Source of the DNA: Siphlonurus alternatus
Lineage: Eukaryota; Arthropoda; Insecta; Ephemeroptera; Siphlonuridae
DNA length: 64,000 nucleotides
Assembly: GCA_949825025.1 (NCBI GenBank)
Contig: OX463787.1
Coordinates: 1,612,001-1,676,000, forward strand
Reading direction: 5' to 3'
Under the pieces are notes generated by a model. That model ran no database searches, was not told where the DNA came from, and saw only the letters and a list, made by a program, of their open reading frames with translations. The first letter of the stretch is position 1; each line of letters starts with the position of its first letter. Below, piece by piece: positions 1 through 12,200 of this stretch. A program made the position numbers and the translations under genes.

Positions 1-604
1 AAACTTTTATAAATTATCATAATAATATTAAATTGAAAATGTATATCGAATAATGCGATCGAAAAACCTTTGTGCAAAAATACATTTTAACAATGTCAAA
101 ATTTTGTTTTCTAACTTTTATATGCATTGTTATAGAAACGAAAAGATCGGATATTAAAGAAACGTAAATTAACAATACAAGTAACTGATGTGTGATGTAT
201 AATAAATAAGTTAATTGATGATTAATACTATGTCAGAATTTAATATTCCTGCATTGGGAGTTTAATTAGGAAAATGTCATATTTCCATGCTAGTAGAAAA
301 CTGAAAAGAACTATATATATGAGAGAACCATTTGGACTTGTGACTTTTTCTAACTTCAATGCAGATATTTTAAAAATTCTGTTACGTAATTTTAAATAAT
401 ATTATGTATAGTCAATTAAGCCTTCGATTACACCCGGCTAAACTTACATAATTTCTGTATATTATGTTTTCAAGCTAACAGAATTGATAAAAATGCAATT
501 TCAAGGCATGATAAATTTATTTCAATTTATTGCATACGATTTTTGTCATGTAATAATTTTTTCTCCACAGAATTAATATTTTCTTGAAACAAAAACAGTA
601 TGCA

Positions 605-924
605 ATAGAGTATTGACCTCAAATTTTTTTATTACAGAAATGGATAGAGCGTGCAAAGTTATGCTACCCTGATTTTTTTCAGATTTTTTAGAGCCCTGGA
701 ACTATTTTTAAAAAATTATTGAAAGTACTTTTTGTGACGTCACGAGATGCCGCTCCTTAACAAAAAGATAGGACTTGCCACCGCGTGACGTCACAAAAAG
801 GACTTTCAATATTTTTTAAAAAAATAGTTCCCGGGCTCAAAAAAATCTGAAAAAAATCAGGGTAGCATAACTTTGCACGCTCTATCCATTTCTGCAATAA
901 AAAATTTTGAAGTCAATACTCCAT
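605..924. mobile_element. Foldback MITE, family B (GTATCGACCTC ends)
   Basis: The ends read AGAGTATTGACCTCAAA and TTGAAGTCAATACTCCAT, and the arms fold back over most of the element. The centre carries two palindromic TGACGTCA words about 55 bases apart in opposite arms. The same family recurs at 2754, 11421, 47645 and the right edge of the window. There is no coding capacity, so it is inferred to be non-autonomous. Confidence 0.8.
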
Positions 925-1382
925 TAATTAATACGGGCTTAATCTAACAATAAGATTTAATCGACATATTCAATTCATAATATGCTTTATGCAAGTGATT
1001 GTTGGTGATGATTGTTAATGCGAGTTTTAGTTTTGTTCAGGGATGTTTTACATAAAAAGGTGCATGCAAATAATTACTTTAGTATTGTACAATGTTCTGA
1101 CCATGCTCTGTGTTTTAAAGATAGCACAACTTTAGTGTAATTTAGCACTAGTTTCAATAACAAAAGTATTACAAAATCAAATATGCTGTAAAAAAACATG
1201 ATTTTACTTCATCGGGTTTTCTAGTAGTGAAATCTACACCTTTGTTTAATATTTAGCAAATATATACAGACACTTTTTAATACAACAGAAATATAGGGAG
1301 ATAAGTTAATTTTACCCAAAACTCTGTTGTGCTTTTGTTTTCTTTACTAAATGGAAAACCTGCACGAAACAAATTTTATTAC

Positions 1383-1640
1383 AAAATTGAATGGAAGGTA
1401 CCAAATTATTTTACTATGAATTTTTTTTTTGAGTCCTGAAACTATTTTTAAAATTTATTTCAAGTTCTGCAAGTTCTGTTGGCCCCCGGGATCTATTATA
1501 AAAAGGAAAGGACCTATTGACGCCTGCAGGGGGCGTGGCTGCTCTTTCAATATTTTTTTAAAAATAGTTCCTGCATTAAAAAAAGATTATCATGATTTGA
1601 TACCCTCTATTCATTTCTGCAATAACAAAATTTCATGCAG
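1383..1640. mobile_element. Degenerate foldback MITE, family A
   Basis: It contains the family A interior: a GGTACCAAATTAT-like left arm, a central CCTGCAGGGGGCGTGG segment and a right arm reading GATACCCTCTATTCATTTC. It lacks the ACAACATACATG termini seen in intact copies. It is inferred to be an old, eroded insertion. Confidence 0.6.
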
Positions 1641-2753
1641 CGAGTAAAATGTATTTTCTACATTGATTATAGATTTTGCGATTCCTCCAATACTTTATAT
1701 GTATAGCTGTTATGTGTAAAAAGTGTTTTTAATTAGTCCAATTTTTAAATAACAAAAATAACACTTCACAAATAATAATTAATTAGTGAAAAAATCGCTT
1801 CCTTCCTTTTCTTGCAAGTGATGGAAATGTGAAAATTATTGTAAAATAATTTTAGCAAATTTTCAGCTATATTAAACTTGTGTAGCAATATTATTTAATG
1901 TAGTAATTTACACTCAATATCCACAAAGTAATATTTAATGTTTAATTAGAAAATGTTCAATAATGTTGTACAGTTAATGTAAAATTAAGTGGGACAGTGT
2001 GTCTCACAATTTATTTAATGTCTTACTCTGTACTTTTTTTCTTTTGGCTCCGAAAAAAACAGTGATAAAAAATATAAAAAGAAATGTAAAATATTATAAT
2101 ACATTTTCTATATATGGTTTATATTAAAGGTAATTTTACATGAGTGAATTTGTTAAAGCGTCTATGCGAATATTATGCTGTTGTTGTGAATTATACGTTG
2201 TATATTTTTATGGCATCACAAATACTTAACAAGAAAATTGTTTTAAAATTCACGACAACTGCGTCAAAATTCGCATCATATCGTTACCATCGCACATGTA
2301 AACACACCTTGATACAATCCAACAAACTAGTCAAATTTATTTAATATTCTCACCGGAAGTAGCCGGAAGTGACAGGTTTCTGGTCTTGATATTCGTGTCT
2401 GAGTTTTCAAATTTTGTAAACATGTCAGTGATTTTATTATAAATCTCTGCAACATTTCAAAATTCAAATATGAAGGACAGAAACCTCGCACTTCCGGCTA
2501 CTTCCGGTTGGAATATTAAATTAAATTGTCTTGTTTTCCTCTGGAATTAGCCGAAATCGTTACGTTTCTCTACCGTCAAATGGTGAATAACTAATAAACT
2601 TTGTGTGTAACGTAATATAGAAACTTTGACTTCCAGCTACTTCTAGTGGGAAAAAATTCAATTAATTTGAATTTATCAAACTTACAATATTTATCTTTAA
2701 TCTGCAAGAAGAAAAAAAATAATAGTAATAAACACATTCTTGCTGCCATACTG

Positions 2754-3055
2754 CAGTATCGACCTCATATTTTTTATTACAAAAATAGAGGGTGCAAAGT
2801 TACGCCACTCTGATTTTTTTTCAGATTTTTTAGAGACCGGGAAGTATTGTTAAAATGATTTGCCGAGGTCGGGTTTGAACCCACGCTCCTTTTAGGTCGT
2901 TTCTTTTTATTAAGAGAGGAGTCACTCTCTCTGCACCTTCAATCGTTTTTTTAAAAATTGTTCTCGGAATATAAAAATTCTGAAAAAAAAAATCAGAGTA
3001 GCATAACATGGTACCCCTTATATCTGAACTAAAAAATTTTGAGATCGATACTTCA
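2754..3055. mobile_element. Foldback MITE, family B
   Basis: The termini AGTATCGACCTCA and GAGATCGATACTTCAT are inverted copies. The interior contains GAGGTCGGGTTTGAACCC, which resembles a tRNA T-arm/B-box and is shared with the copies at 11421 and 47645. No protein is encoded. Confidence 0.75.
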
Positions 3056-4118
3056 TTTTAAAAAGGTGTGTTTATATTTTTCAGCAGATGTACGAAGTGA
3101 CGAAACATCCAGTTTGGTAGAACCAATCAAAAATCGTATTTCCCAACATAGAACCAATCAAAAGACCGTATTTCCCAATATAGAACCAATCAAAAGACCG
3201 TATTTCCCAAATTTAATTAGTTCTCCCAAACTGAATATTTCAACCACTATCTATTTATTTTATATTGGATTATAAGGAGGCTATTTAAATAAATTCATAA
3301 TATATCCGCATGTTATGATAAAATACAGAGATATATTTTAATACACGTTATAATAATAGATTGTTGTGCCTCAAATATAATTGTTAATATAGGGAGAATG
3401 GGTGCCTATAAATAATATAAAATAGTTTTGTGTAAATTTTAAGGCAAATACTTGTATATACAGTATTTTACAAATGTAAATGTGTCAATATTTAATGTTT
3501 CATGTAACTACACTTCTGGTCACCACGAACGTCATGCAGTACAAAAATTTTGTATGGTTAGATCATAGAATAAGATGTTCTTATCTCCCCTAAAATTGAA
3601 AATCTTTTTGTCTCTCAAGCTGCATTTACAGCAAATCAAGCATAACGTTTTTAATGTATCGAGGTGTATCTGTAATGATACATACACCTGGCCATAGTGC
3701 AATAGTAATACAAGATTGATCGAGTATAATAGCTAAAATAAAAACTTTAATTTTACTTAGCGAAAAAATTTGCTAAAATAAGACGTATTATACAAAACAT
3801 TGCATGGTGCATCCATATTTTAGTATTAGAGTCAAAAAAGTGTACAGTTGAATAGCTTGTAAAGCTAATAAGACGAATAAACATATTTTTTTAAATTCTA
3901 CACTATAATCTACGTACATAAATTTTTCATATGTTTCCAAATTATCGTAACAAATATTGATGCATATTATTTTTTTGCATTTTTTAAATTTTAAATTGAT
4001 TTAAATTCTAAGGTTTTTCTTCTGTTTATTACAATTGATATGCGTAAAATATTTTAAGTATAACAAAAATATTAACAATTTATTTCAAATCAAGAGAATT
4101 AATAATAAAAAAAAATAT

Positions 4119-4292
4119 TATGTCCCTCGTACACAATAATGCTATCTGCTATTTCAGGTGAGCGCAATTATGAGCTGTAAATCGGTATAAAATAAAGCTT
4201 ATTGTTTCGCTCACCTGAAATAGCAGAGAGCTCATTATTGCAGTGAAATCGTGGTAAACAGATAGCTCATTATTGCGGTCGAGGGACGATAT
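4119..4292. mobile_element. Foldback MITE, family E (GTCCCTCG ends, splice-like motif)
   Basis: The left end TGTCCCTCG pairs with the right end CGAGGGACGA. Each arm contains CTGCTATTTCAGGTGAGC or its complement, where a 3' splice-site-like TTTCAG abuts a 5' splice-site-like GTGAGC. The words ATAATGAGCT and AGCTCATTATT recur within the element. Other copies lie at 29110, 44729 and 47976. Confidence 0.8.
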
Positions 4293-4527
4293 AATAATTA
4301 TACGTATTCAATGAGATTCCGAAATAAATGTAATTACAGGCATGACGAAATATTGACATATTTACGACAGTATTTCCACGAGTTTTCCACCTTCTTCTTC
4401 ACTGTAATTCCACACATGGTTGTAATTCCATTTTGGTGTAATGGATAGTTAGGAATAATTTACTTTTGTGGACTCGCATATATCATCTCTCAAATTTTCT
4501 CGTAAATTCGAAATCATGTTTTCTTAA

Positions 4528-4657
4528 GGAATATACACTCATCGCCTTGGAAAATTTTCCAATTTGCAGCCTTGTTAATCACCATGCCATATGTAATTTT
4601 TACGGGGCATGGTGTTTAACAAGCAAAGGGAAATTCTCCGAGGCGACGCATGTACAA
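4528..4657. mobile_element. Foldback MITE, family F (ACACTC...GAGTGT hairpin)
   Basis: A hairpin whose arms read GCAGCCTTGTTAATCACCAT and the inverse ATGGTGTTTAACAAGC, with outer arms GGAAAATTTTCC and GGGAAATTCTCC. Related copies lie at 22386, 35428 and 61755. Confidence 0.7.
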
Positions 4658-4959
4658 AATGCTAATAATTATGAATTTTATTGATTATGAATTTACGAAC
4701 AGAGCTAATATATAATTAAAATGCATATTTGCGAGTCCACAGTTATATAAAATATTATTTGTACCAGATTTTGTATCAGAACTTCTCGTTTTCTGTGGTT
4801 CTGAATTTGTGGCTTTTTTTCTGTCACAGCTGGTGTGATTTAAGAAAGTTTAAATAACTGCCAACTTTGCAGGGTGGTGGAAATTATTTTATACTAATAA
4901 TTACATTGTATTCTTCTGTGATAATCAAAAATAAAGGTTGTTGTTGAAAATGTATGAAT

Positions 4960-5099
<140 letters not shown>

Positions 5100-5235
5100 C
5101 TAAATAACTCCCAAGTTTTACTGTTAGTTCTATTACATATTTATTAAACCTTTTGAGCCATTGAAATTTCTTAATACATATTTGGTTTGGTAGGATAAAG
5201 TTAAGCATCATAGGATAAAGTTGAGTTAAGCATCA

Positions 5236-5574
5236 ATGGACAACATACATGATGAAAATTTTTTATTACAAAAATGAATAGAGGATTCCAAATTATGCTA
5301 CTCTGATTTTTTTCAAATTTTTTTGAAGCACATGAGAACGATTTTTTAAATAATTATTGAAAGTGCGGCCACGTCCCCAGGAGGCGTCAATAGGTGTCTC
5401 GGTCCTATCCTTTTTATTAAGGATTCAGGGTTACCAACTTAACTTACAGAATTCTCAATAATTATTTAAAAATAGTTCCGGGTCTCAAAAAAATCTTAAA
5501 AAAAAATCAGAGTAGCATAATTTGGTGCCCTTTATTCATTTCTGCAATAAAAAGTTTTTATGTATGTTGTCCAT
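5236..5574. mobile_element. Foldback MITE, family A (ATGGACAACATACATG ends)
   Basis: It starts ATGGACAACATACATGA and ends with the inverse TGTATGTTGTCCAT. The subterminal arms read AAATGAATAGAGG and TTTATTCATTTCTG. The centre has the shared CCAGGAGGCGTCAATAGG and TATCCTTTTTATTAAGGAT segments. The best copies of this family (for example 49114) are flanked by TA, so a Tc1/mariner-like origin is inferred. Confidence 0.85.
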
Positions 5575-5703
5575 TGTGCTTTTTCATTTTTTTTTTTCAT
5601 AAAATCATGCTGGAAAATGTAGTGACGTCATAGTCATGTAAACATTTAACACTCAAACGATTTAAATTATCATGCCATCACAAAGTTTTTTAACTCATCG
5701 ATT

Positions 5704-5962
5704 TTAAGGGTAATTTAACGCGCCCAATGTTAATCCTCACATGAAAATTATGAAAAAAATTTAAAATGTTCTCCTCTAAATACCCTCTATCAGTAGTTAA
5801 AATATCAGGTATACAAATACGAGCTAGTTTTTGAGTTATGAATTTTATACCTGATATTTTAGCAAATGATAGGAGATGTAGAGGAGAACATTTTAAGATA
5901 TATGTTTCATAATTTTCATGTGTGGGATTTTTTTAACATTCGGTGTGTTAACTTACCCTTAA
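5704..5962. mobile_element. Foldback MITE, family D (TTAAGGGTAA ends)
   Basis: It begins TTAAGGGTAATTTAACGC and ends GTTAACTTACCCTTAA. The inner arms AAAATGTTCTCCTCTA and TAGAGGAGAACATTTTA pair with each other, as do TATCAGGTATA and TATACCTGATATTTTA. Other copies lie at 49641, 53805 and 54972. Confidence 0.8.
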
Positions 5963-6398
5963 GGGTTTTAGAAAGTTCAAAAAAATATATGTTTAAAAAA
6001 TGTGACGATGCATACGTCGAGGTATACATATTATCCAAATAATATGTAAAATAAAAAAAATTGTATAGTTGTCCATAATAATTATAATATTATACTGAAT
6101 AAATATAGGACAGAATGTATCCGAGTATAACATGAAAAACATTAACGGTCATTATTTTAAAATTTCTTATAATTTAAATACATTATTTACTCACAACAAT
6201 GCATTACATATTATAATACGATGGATTCATCAAAGAGGCATATTTTTTTATAATAAAAATAAAATAATTTTCATTGACTGATTCCCATTCAAGGAGTTTG
6301 GTTAATTAATGAGTTAATAGCAGATGAACTACAAGATATTCTAGGAAAGTAGTTGTGGAAGTAAGGGCCTAGTTTATATCTCAACGTTGTAAATTATA

Positions 6399-6590
6399 GC
6401 GTCCATTTTGGCTGAGGTTTCCACGTTTTCCTCAATCGCAGGCAAATGCCGGGATAAAATTGCAAGACCGTAACCGCCCTCGTTCTGGAAGAGGCCGCGA
6501 AACGCTCAAGTTAGAGTTTCGGATGGTTCGGGGTTTCAAAGTAGTATGTAATTAGTAAGTAGAAGTACCCAATAGGGTTTGATTAAAAAA
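6399..6590 (+). mobile_element. SINE, 3' part (core plus tail type 2)
   Basis: It carries the SINE core TGGCTGAGGTTTCCACG followed by CAGGCAAATGCCGGGA, CCGCCCTCGTTCTGGAAG and the terminal GTACCCAATAGGGTTTGATT ahead of an A-run. It matches the 3' two thirds of the copy at 34733. The 5S-like head is absent, consistent with 5' truncation. Confidence 0.8.
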
Positions 6591-7985
6591 ATATAATATA
6601 AATTATATACGGTAATTATTACATTTATATCATTTCCATATCATGTGCTAGTTTATAAAGAATACAGAAACTACATTTTCGTGTCCTTAAATAATTATAC
6701 CTGGCAACAAAGTCAATTTTTCTATTTTTTTTTTTTTTTAATGGTTTTTAATCAATTGTTTATTGAACACAAAAGCAGTGTACAGAATAGATTATAAAAT
6801 ATTATATAATAATAACCTAAAAAATAAAAAGAAAAATATTGATTATATTATACATACATATTATTATACAAACCAAAATGAAATATATATAATTTGCCCA
6901 CAATACAAACAAAATTAGACCTATATTGTACAGTATCAATATATTATATAAACAAAAAATATATTAATAATAATAATCAATATATTATATATATAAACAA
7001 AATAAGAACACAATACATAATAATATTAGTATACAATTGTAATAGTTCCAATTTTAAACATTTATCAATTCAATTATGATATATTATAGTCATACAGTAT
7101 ACAGATATATAATATAGTATATATTTTAGGAACTATCAAATAGCACAAATATTTTCAGATAGTCTGACGGGCATAGTGTAACAGGGGGAGTTTACGCAGT
7201 GGACAGTTTAGGATATGATATGTTTCACACAACTCTCCGCAAAGCTTGCATTTACAATTTTCATTACTTAAGGCTTAACCTGAGAAATTTGGACGAAAAA
7301 TTCGCTACAACAGATTTTCTTCAAATTAATTTTGTGGACTCACAACAATCGTCAAAGTAGCTCTGAATTTTTTCGGAATTTTTTAACCGTTGGTTTAATT
7401 AAAATTAATTTATTTAAATGAGAATTTTGTATCCTTCCAATGTTAAATTTGTTAATTAGCATTGCAAAAAAACTCCACAACAGATTCTTTTACTTTTTTT
7501 TTTACTAAAACCTAATTTTTTAGACTATTTTTCTGAATTGTTTTCATATATTTTGAACCGTGGCGATGATCGTTTCCTATATTTGATGAGAAATGTGGCA
7601 ACGTTCTCAAGGACTGATGTCACCACCCCCTCCTAAAAATTTATGCGTATTCCAATGCAAACAGTGTTGCCACTATAGCCACGCCTCTTGACCTTGACAG
7701 ACAAATTCTCAGGTTACACTGCAAAAACAACTAAATACCAAAGGCATTGAGAATCTCCACAATCACTTTTACATCACCAAAAGTGTTTAGCTTCTCAATG
7801 CTTTTATTGTTTACGGTCTTCATACCTGTTGTAAAAAGCTAAAAACTGATCACCAATCTAACTACTCGCCAGCTTAACTTCGGTAATCACTTTCGATCAT
7901 ACCCTTACCACTGCACTGCTAATGCTTTCTTAGTAGGAAGAGTATTATTGAGGTATATAAAATAAATAAGAGCTATGGTGAAATG

Positions 7986-8342
7986 ACAAGGGTTCATTTT
8001 AATTCAAGGTTATACAAATTTCAACCCTAGGGTAAAATTTGATGGCGGTTCTAATGGTGACCCTTAAATTTGCGACCCTTTGACCCTTAAGGGTCAAAAG
8101 ACCCTTAAATTTTTTTTTCGTGAAAAATTGCGAAATTGACATTAGCAATGTCCTTAATTAACTTTAGAGCTCTTATTTACGCATTTTAAGGGTCGACCCT
8201 TGGGGTCAAACAGGGGTCATTTTTTAAAAGTATACAAATATTTATAACAAAATTTGTCAAAAACTGTGAGGATTATGGATTTAGCATTGGCTTTAATTGA
8301 TTCAGTAAGAATAATGACCCTCTAAGGGTCGACCCCTAAAAT
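7986..8342. repeat. GGGTC/GACCC-rich palindromic patch
   Basis: About ten copies of GGGTC or GACCC lie within 360 bases, including the palindromes TTTGACCCTTAAGGGTCAAA and AAGGGTCGACCCTT (twice). The half-words resemble nuclear-receptor half-sites, but a foldback repeat is equally possible. No coding frame is supported. Confidence 0.5.
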
Positions 8343-9204
8343 ATATTACGATCTATTCCGCATATAATACTTCTAAATGCTATTAACATGCAATTTCTGA
8401 ATGCTAATTCTATTAACAAAAATCTAATGTTTAAAACGTTAGTTTTTAAATAGTAAAAACAGTGATTAAATAGCAAAGACATTTAGCTATTTTTCTAAAT
8501 ACTTTTAACGTTCAGTAAATGTTAAAAGCATGGAGGGTCTGAATACCGATTTTTTGCAGTGTATACCTTAACGTACGGTATGACAACAGTAGGGGAAGTG
8601 AGGGGAGGTCAACAGCTGAGCGTTCTCCTGTAAGTAGGCAACCCAACAATCTAGTTGGGCTGCCCTATAAAAAATAATGCAGGTTATCAACTGTAACGCT
8701 GAAATATGAATAAGAAAGCCATGACAGAAACCGTTTTACATGCAATTTCTAGCCTACTATTATTTTAAATTTGACTAAAGTTGTAGATGGTTAACTTGCA
8801 GAAAGTCATCAAAAAACGATTTTAAACAGCAATTAATTTATAATGGACAACTTTCATGGAAAAATTTCACTGCATGTTTGGACAGAGGGCCTCGAGTTAT
8901 TTATTATTTTATATTTTTCGGCAATGAATTAATAAGCGCCTGAAATTTAGGCTTCTCCTCTTGCACTAAAGCATATCTCACAGGATGATAAAAACAAACA
9001 ACCTCTGGTGTCATTCTGAACCTGCGACTGAACGGCGACTTATTTGACGCAATTCAAAACTGATCGTGTCGATAGGAAATAGGGATGGTATGCGAGCAAT
9101 AATATGTGGCGTGGGTGGAAGATTATTTTCTCTCGAGATTGTCTCTCGGATGAAATTATCTGAGAAAGTTTACCTGGAGAATTTTTTGTCTCTTATAAAA
9201 TGAA

Positions 9205-12200
9205 TTATTCTGTAAATGGATTTGCGCTTGGTTCTAATGGAACTGTCGGAGCGTCATCAGGAATCATCAGGATAGAATCACGTCTTAAAATTAAAAGACT
9301 TGTCAGTGTACTCTCAATTATGTTGCGACGAAGAAGTTTTACTCCTTTAGCAGTTTTCTTGTTTACAATCTGAGTGTTTTTAACCACTGTAGCGTCTTGC
9401 TTTTTCTCTAATGATGTGTCCGTGGTAGGAACTGCGGATGCTGGGAAAGACTCAGCCCTGGCTGCTGCACTAGCGTTTATCCTCGTGAACATGCTCACCA
9501 AATCTTCTTCTTTGTCATTGCAGCTGTTAAGTTCAGCCACCAATAAACTGTATGCATCTGGAAACAACATTAATTAAATCAAATAAATCATAAATAACGT
9601 GGTTAATACTTAGTTAATTGGGTGACCGTTTCAAGTAAAAATTGCATTGCTCCCTCCCTGGGTAAATTCATCTCGTTTTCCACCCAGTGCAGTGATGCAC
9701 TTGTGTGTGGTTCCCCAGACTTTGGACATCACTTTGGTCCATTGATAAAAAGTAGAGGTATCCGTCCTGACTGAGGTTTCCACGGTTCCCTCAACCTCAC
9801 CTCAGCGAATGTTGGACGCGTAACAAGCCATCCTTTCCCTCCCTTATCCCTACTTATTACCCCGCCTTGAGCTCTAAGCTCATAGGGGTATATTCTTGTA
9901 AGATATTTTTTTTTATATACTTACATTCCCCTCTACAGTAGTATATGATGACATCTGCCAGTTCAGTTGTAGTATCAATATGCCTTTCTTCAATGACTGG
10001 CACGGGTCTCGCTTTCTTGTTAGATTTGCTCTAAAATCACACAAAAAAACTATTACAACTATGATATATGTTGTAAGACTTGTAAGTGTATATCTTGTAT
10101 CTGTAATTACTAATTAGATAAAATCTAAAAATTAAATTTGATTACTTTTAAATATTTTTAAATTTGAACAAACCTCAATACTAATTAGAAGTATAACTCT
10201 GGGCCTTCCTGCAAGATTGTTTGTTTCATGTGCCAGTAGCATTTGACGAAGCACCGGTCCCAATTTTTGATCATCTTCGTGGTCTTGAATGAATACAACC
10301 AGTGCAAACATGTTGTGATTAGGTCCAATCCTGTCCCTGATATCTGAAAAGATTTAAAAATATATTAGGAGCGATTCACGAAGACCGTTATCCAGGTTTC
10401 TCACTAACCAAGTTTAATGTCATTGAATTAGGCTGGCTCTAATCACGGTTAGTGATATAGCTGGTTAACTTTCTGATGATGGGGGCCATCGCCCCCCCCC
10501 CCCCCCCACACCGAACTCTAAAATACATTGAAGGTGTTATCACCCCGCACCCGTCGCCCCACCCTCCCACCCCAAATCTAACATTGCGGGATAAGGCACC
10601 CCCCCCCCCCCCCTCTTAAAGCTGCGCGCTGGATCCGCCCAAGATTATAAGTTACCTGATATTGAAAAATATGCATTAAAATTGCGTTATACATATTAAA
10701 TTATGTAGTATAGTATAAAGATAAATTGAGTTTGAAGGAAAAAAAATGGCAAGAAAAAGTGAGGTGCACAACGTCCTTAAAATAACTTGTAAACAGTGTA
10801 AATTAAGTAATCTTGTATAAATTCAGCAGATTAATTTTCATAGAATCTTAATAAATTGATGCAATCAAGCATAAAATACAGTTTAATATATTTATTATAA
10901 TATTTAAAATAATTAATTATTTAGTAATTTTGTTCATCAGAATGTAATAAAAAACTATTCAATAAAATACCCAATTTTTGGTAAATTTTAGCATCAAAAC
11001 ATTAAATATGATACTAAATTATACTTACTTTCATATAATACCGTCTCGATATTTGTAACTTCTTGGTATCTCACAAATTCAGCATTAAATTTCAATGCTT
11101 TGAGAACGGGAAGCAAATTTTCAGCCATTTCCTTGTGACAGTACTGTCCTCCCACAACTGCTCTGCCCTGGTATTTCATTCGTTCATATGCATGCAATGA
11201 TGGCAATATTACATCTCTCCTGCAACATTGTAGTCATACATTACACAAACTGTTTACTACCTCGCGTTACTTTTTACGTGTATTACTTTACTTTACTTTA
11301 CTTTTTATACTTGATTAGTAAAATATTTTTAATTTTGTCGTGGCTAAACCTTTAAAAGAATTATTTGCGTTGTTGGTGCAAATTAAATTAAAACATAATT
11401 TTACATATACGATACTTATAATGGAGTATCGACCTCAAAAAATTTTAGTGCAAAAATGGATAAAAGGTGCAAAGTTACGCCATATTGATTTTTCAGATTT
11501 TTTAGAGGCCGAGAAGTATTGCTAAAAAGTTTTGCCGAGGTCGGGTTTGAACCCACGCCCCTTTTAGGTCCTATCTTTTTATTAAGAGAGGCGTCACTTT
11601 CTCTGTACTTTCAAATAATTTTTTTTAAATAGATCCCGGGCTCTAAAAATTCTGAAAAAAATCAGAGTGTATATAGCACAACTTTGTACCCTCTATCCAC
11701 TTCTGAAAAAAAAAAAAAAAAAAAAAAAAAAAACTTTGAGGTCGATACTCCATTATACAAAAATATTGCAAATAAAAAATACGATTGCATAGTGTTGTAT
11801 TTTTGAAATTCTTAAAAATATATAAATTCAGAAACAATAATGTTATTTTTTAATTGAACATTAAATGACTTCAGTATCAGTATTATAACTTAATTGGTCA
11901 TTGGCACAAATAGGTTGTTACTTTTAATAATATTATAATATAATAAATTTGCAACTCCATAATTAATTTTAAAAGTTATAATATAATAATAATAATAAAT
12001 AATATTTAACGTAGTGAAAAAATATTACTTTTTTTTTGTCTATGTGAAAATACCATAGTTGAAATAATTTCGCCTTTTCTTCGCTACTAAGCTCTCTCTT
12101 CGTTCAATTCCCTTCCATTTTGTACCATTTTAGAGGGAAAAAGACGAGATTTCACCTTTTTTCCTCTTCTTAAGCATAAAATATTGTCTCCATTTCATTC

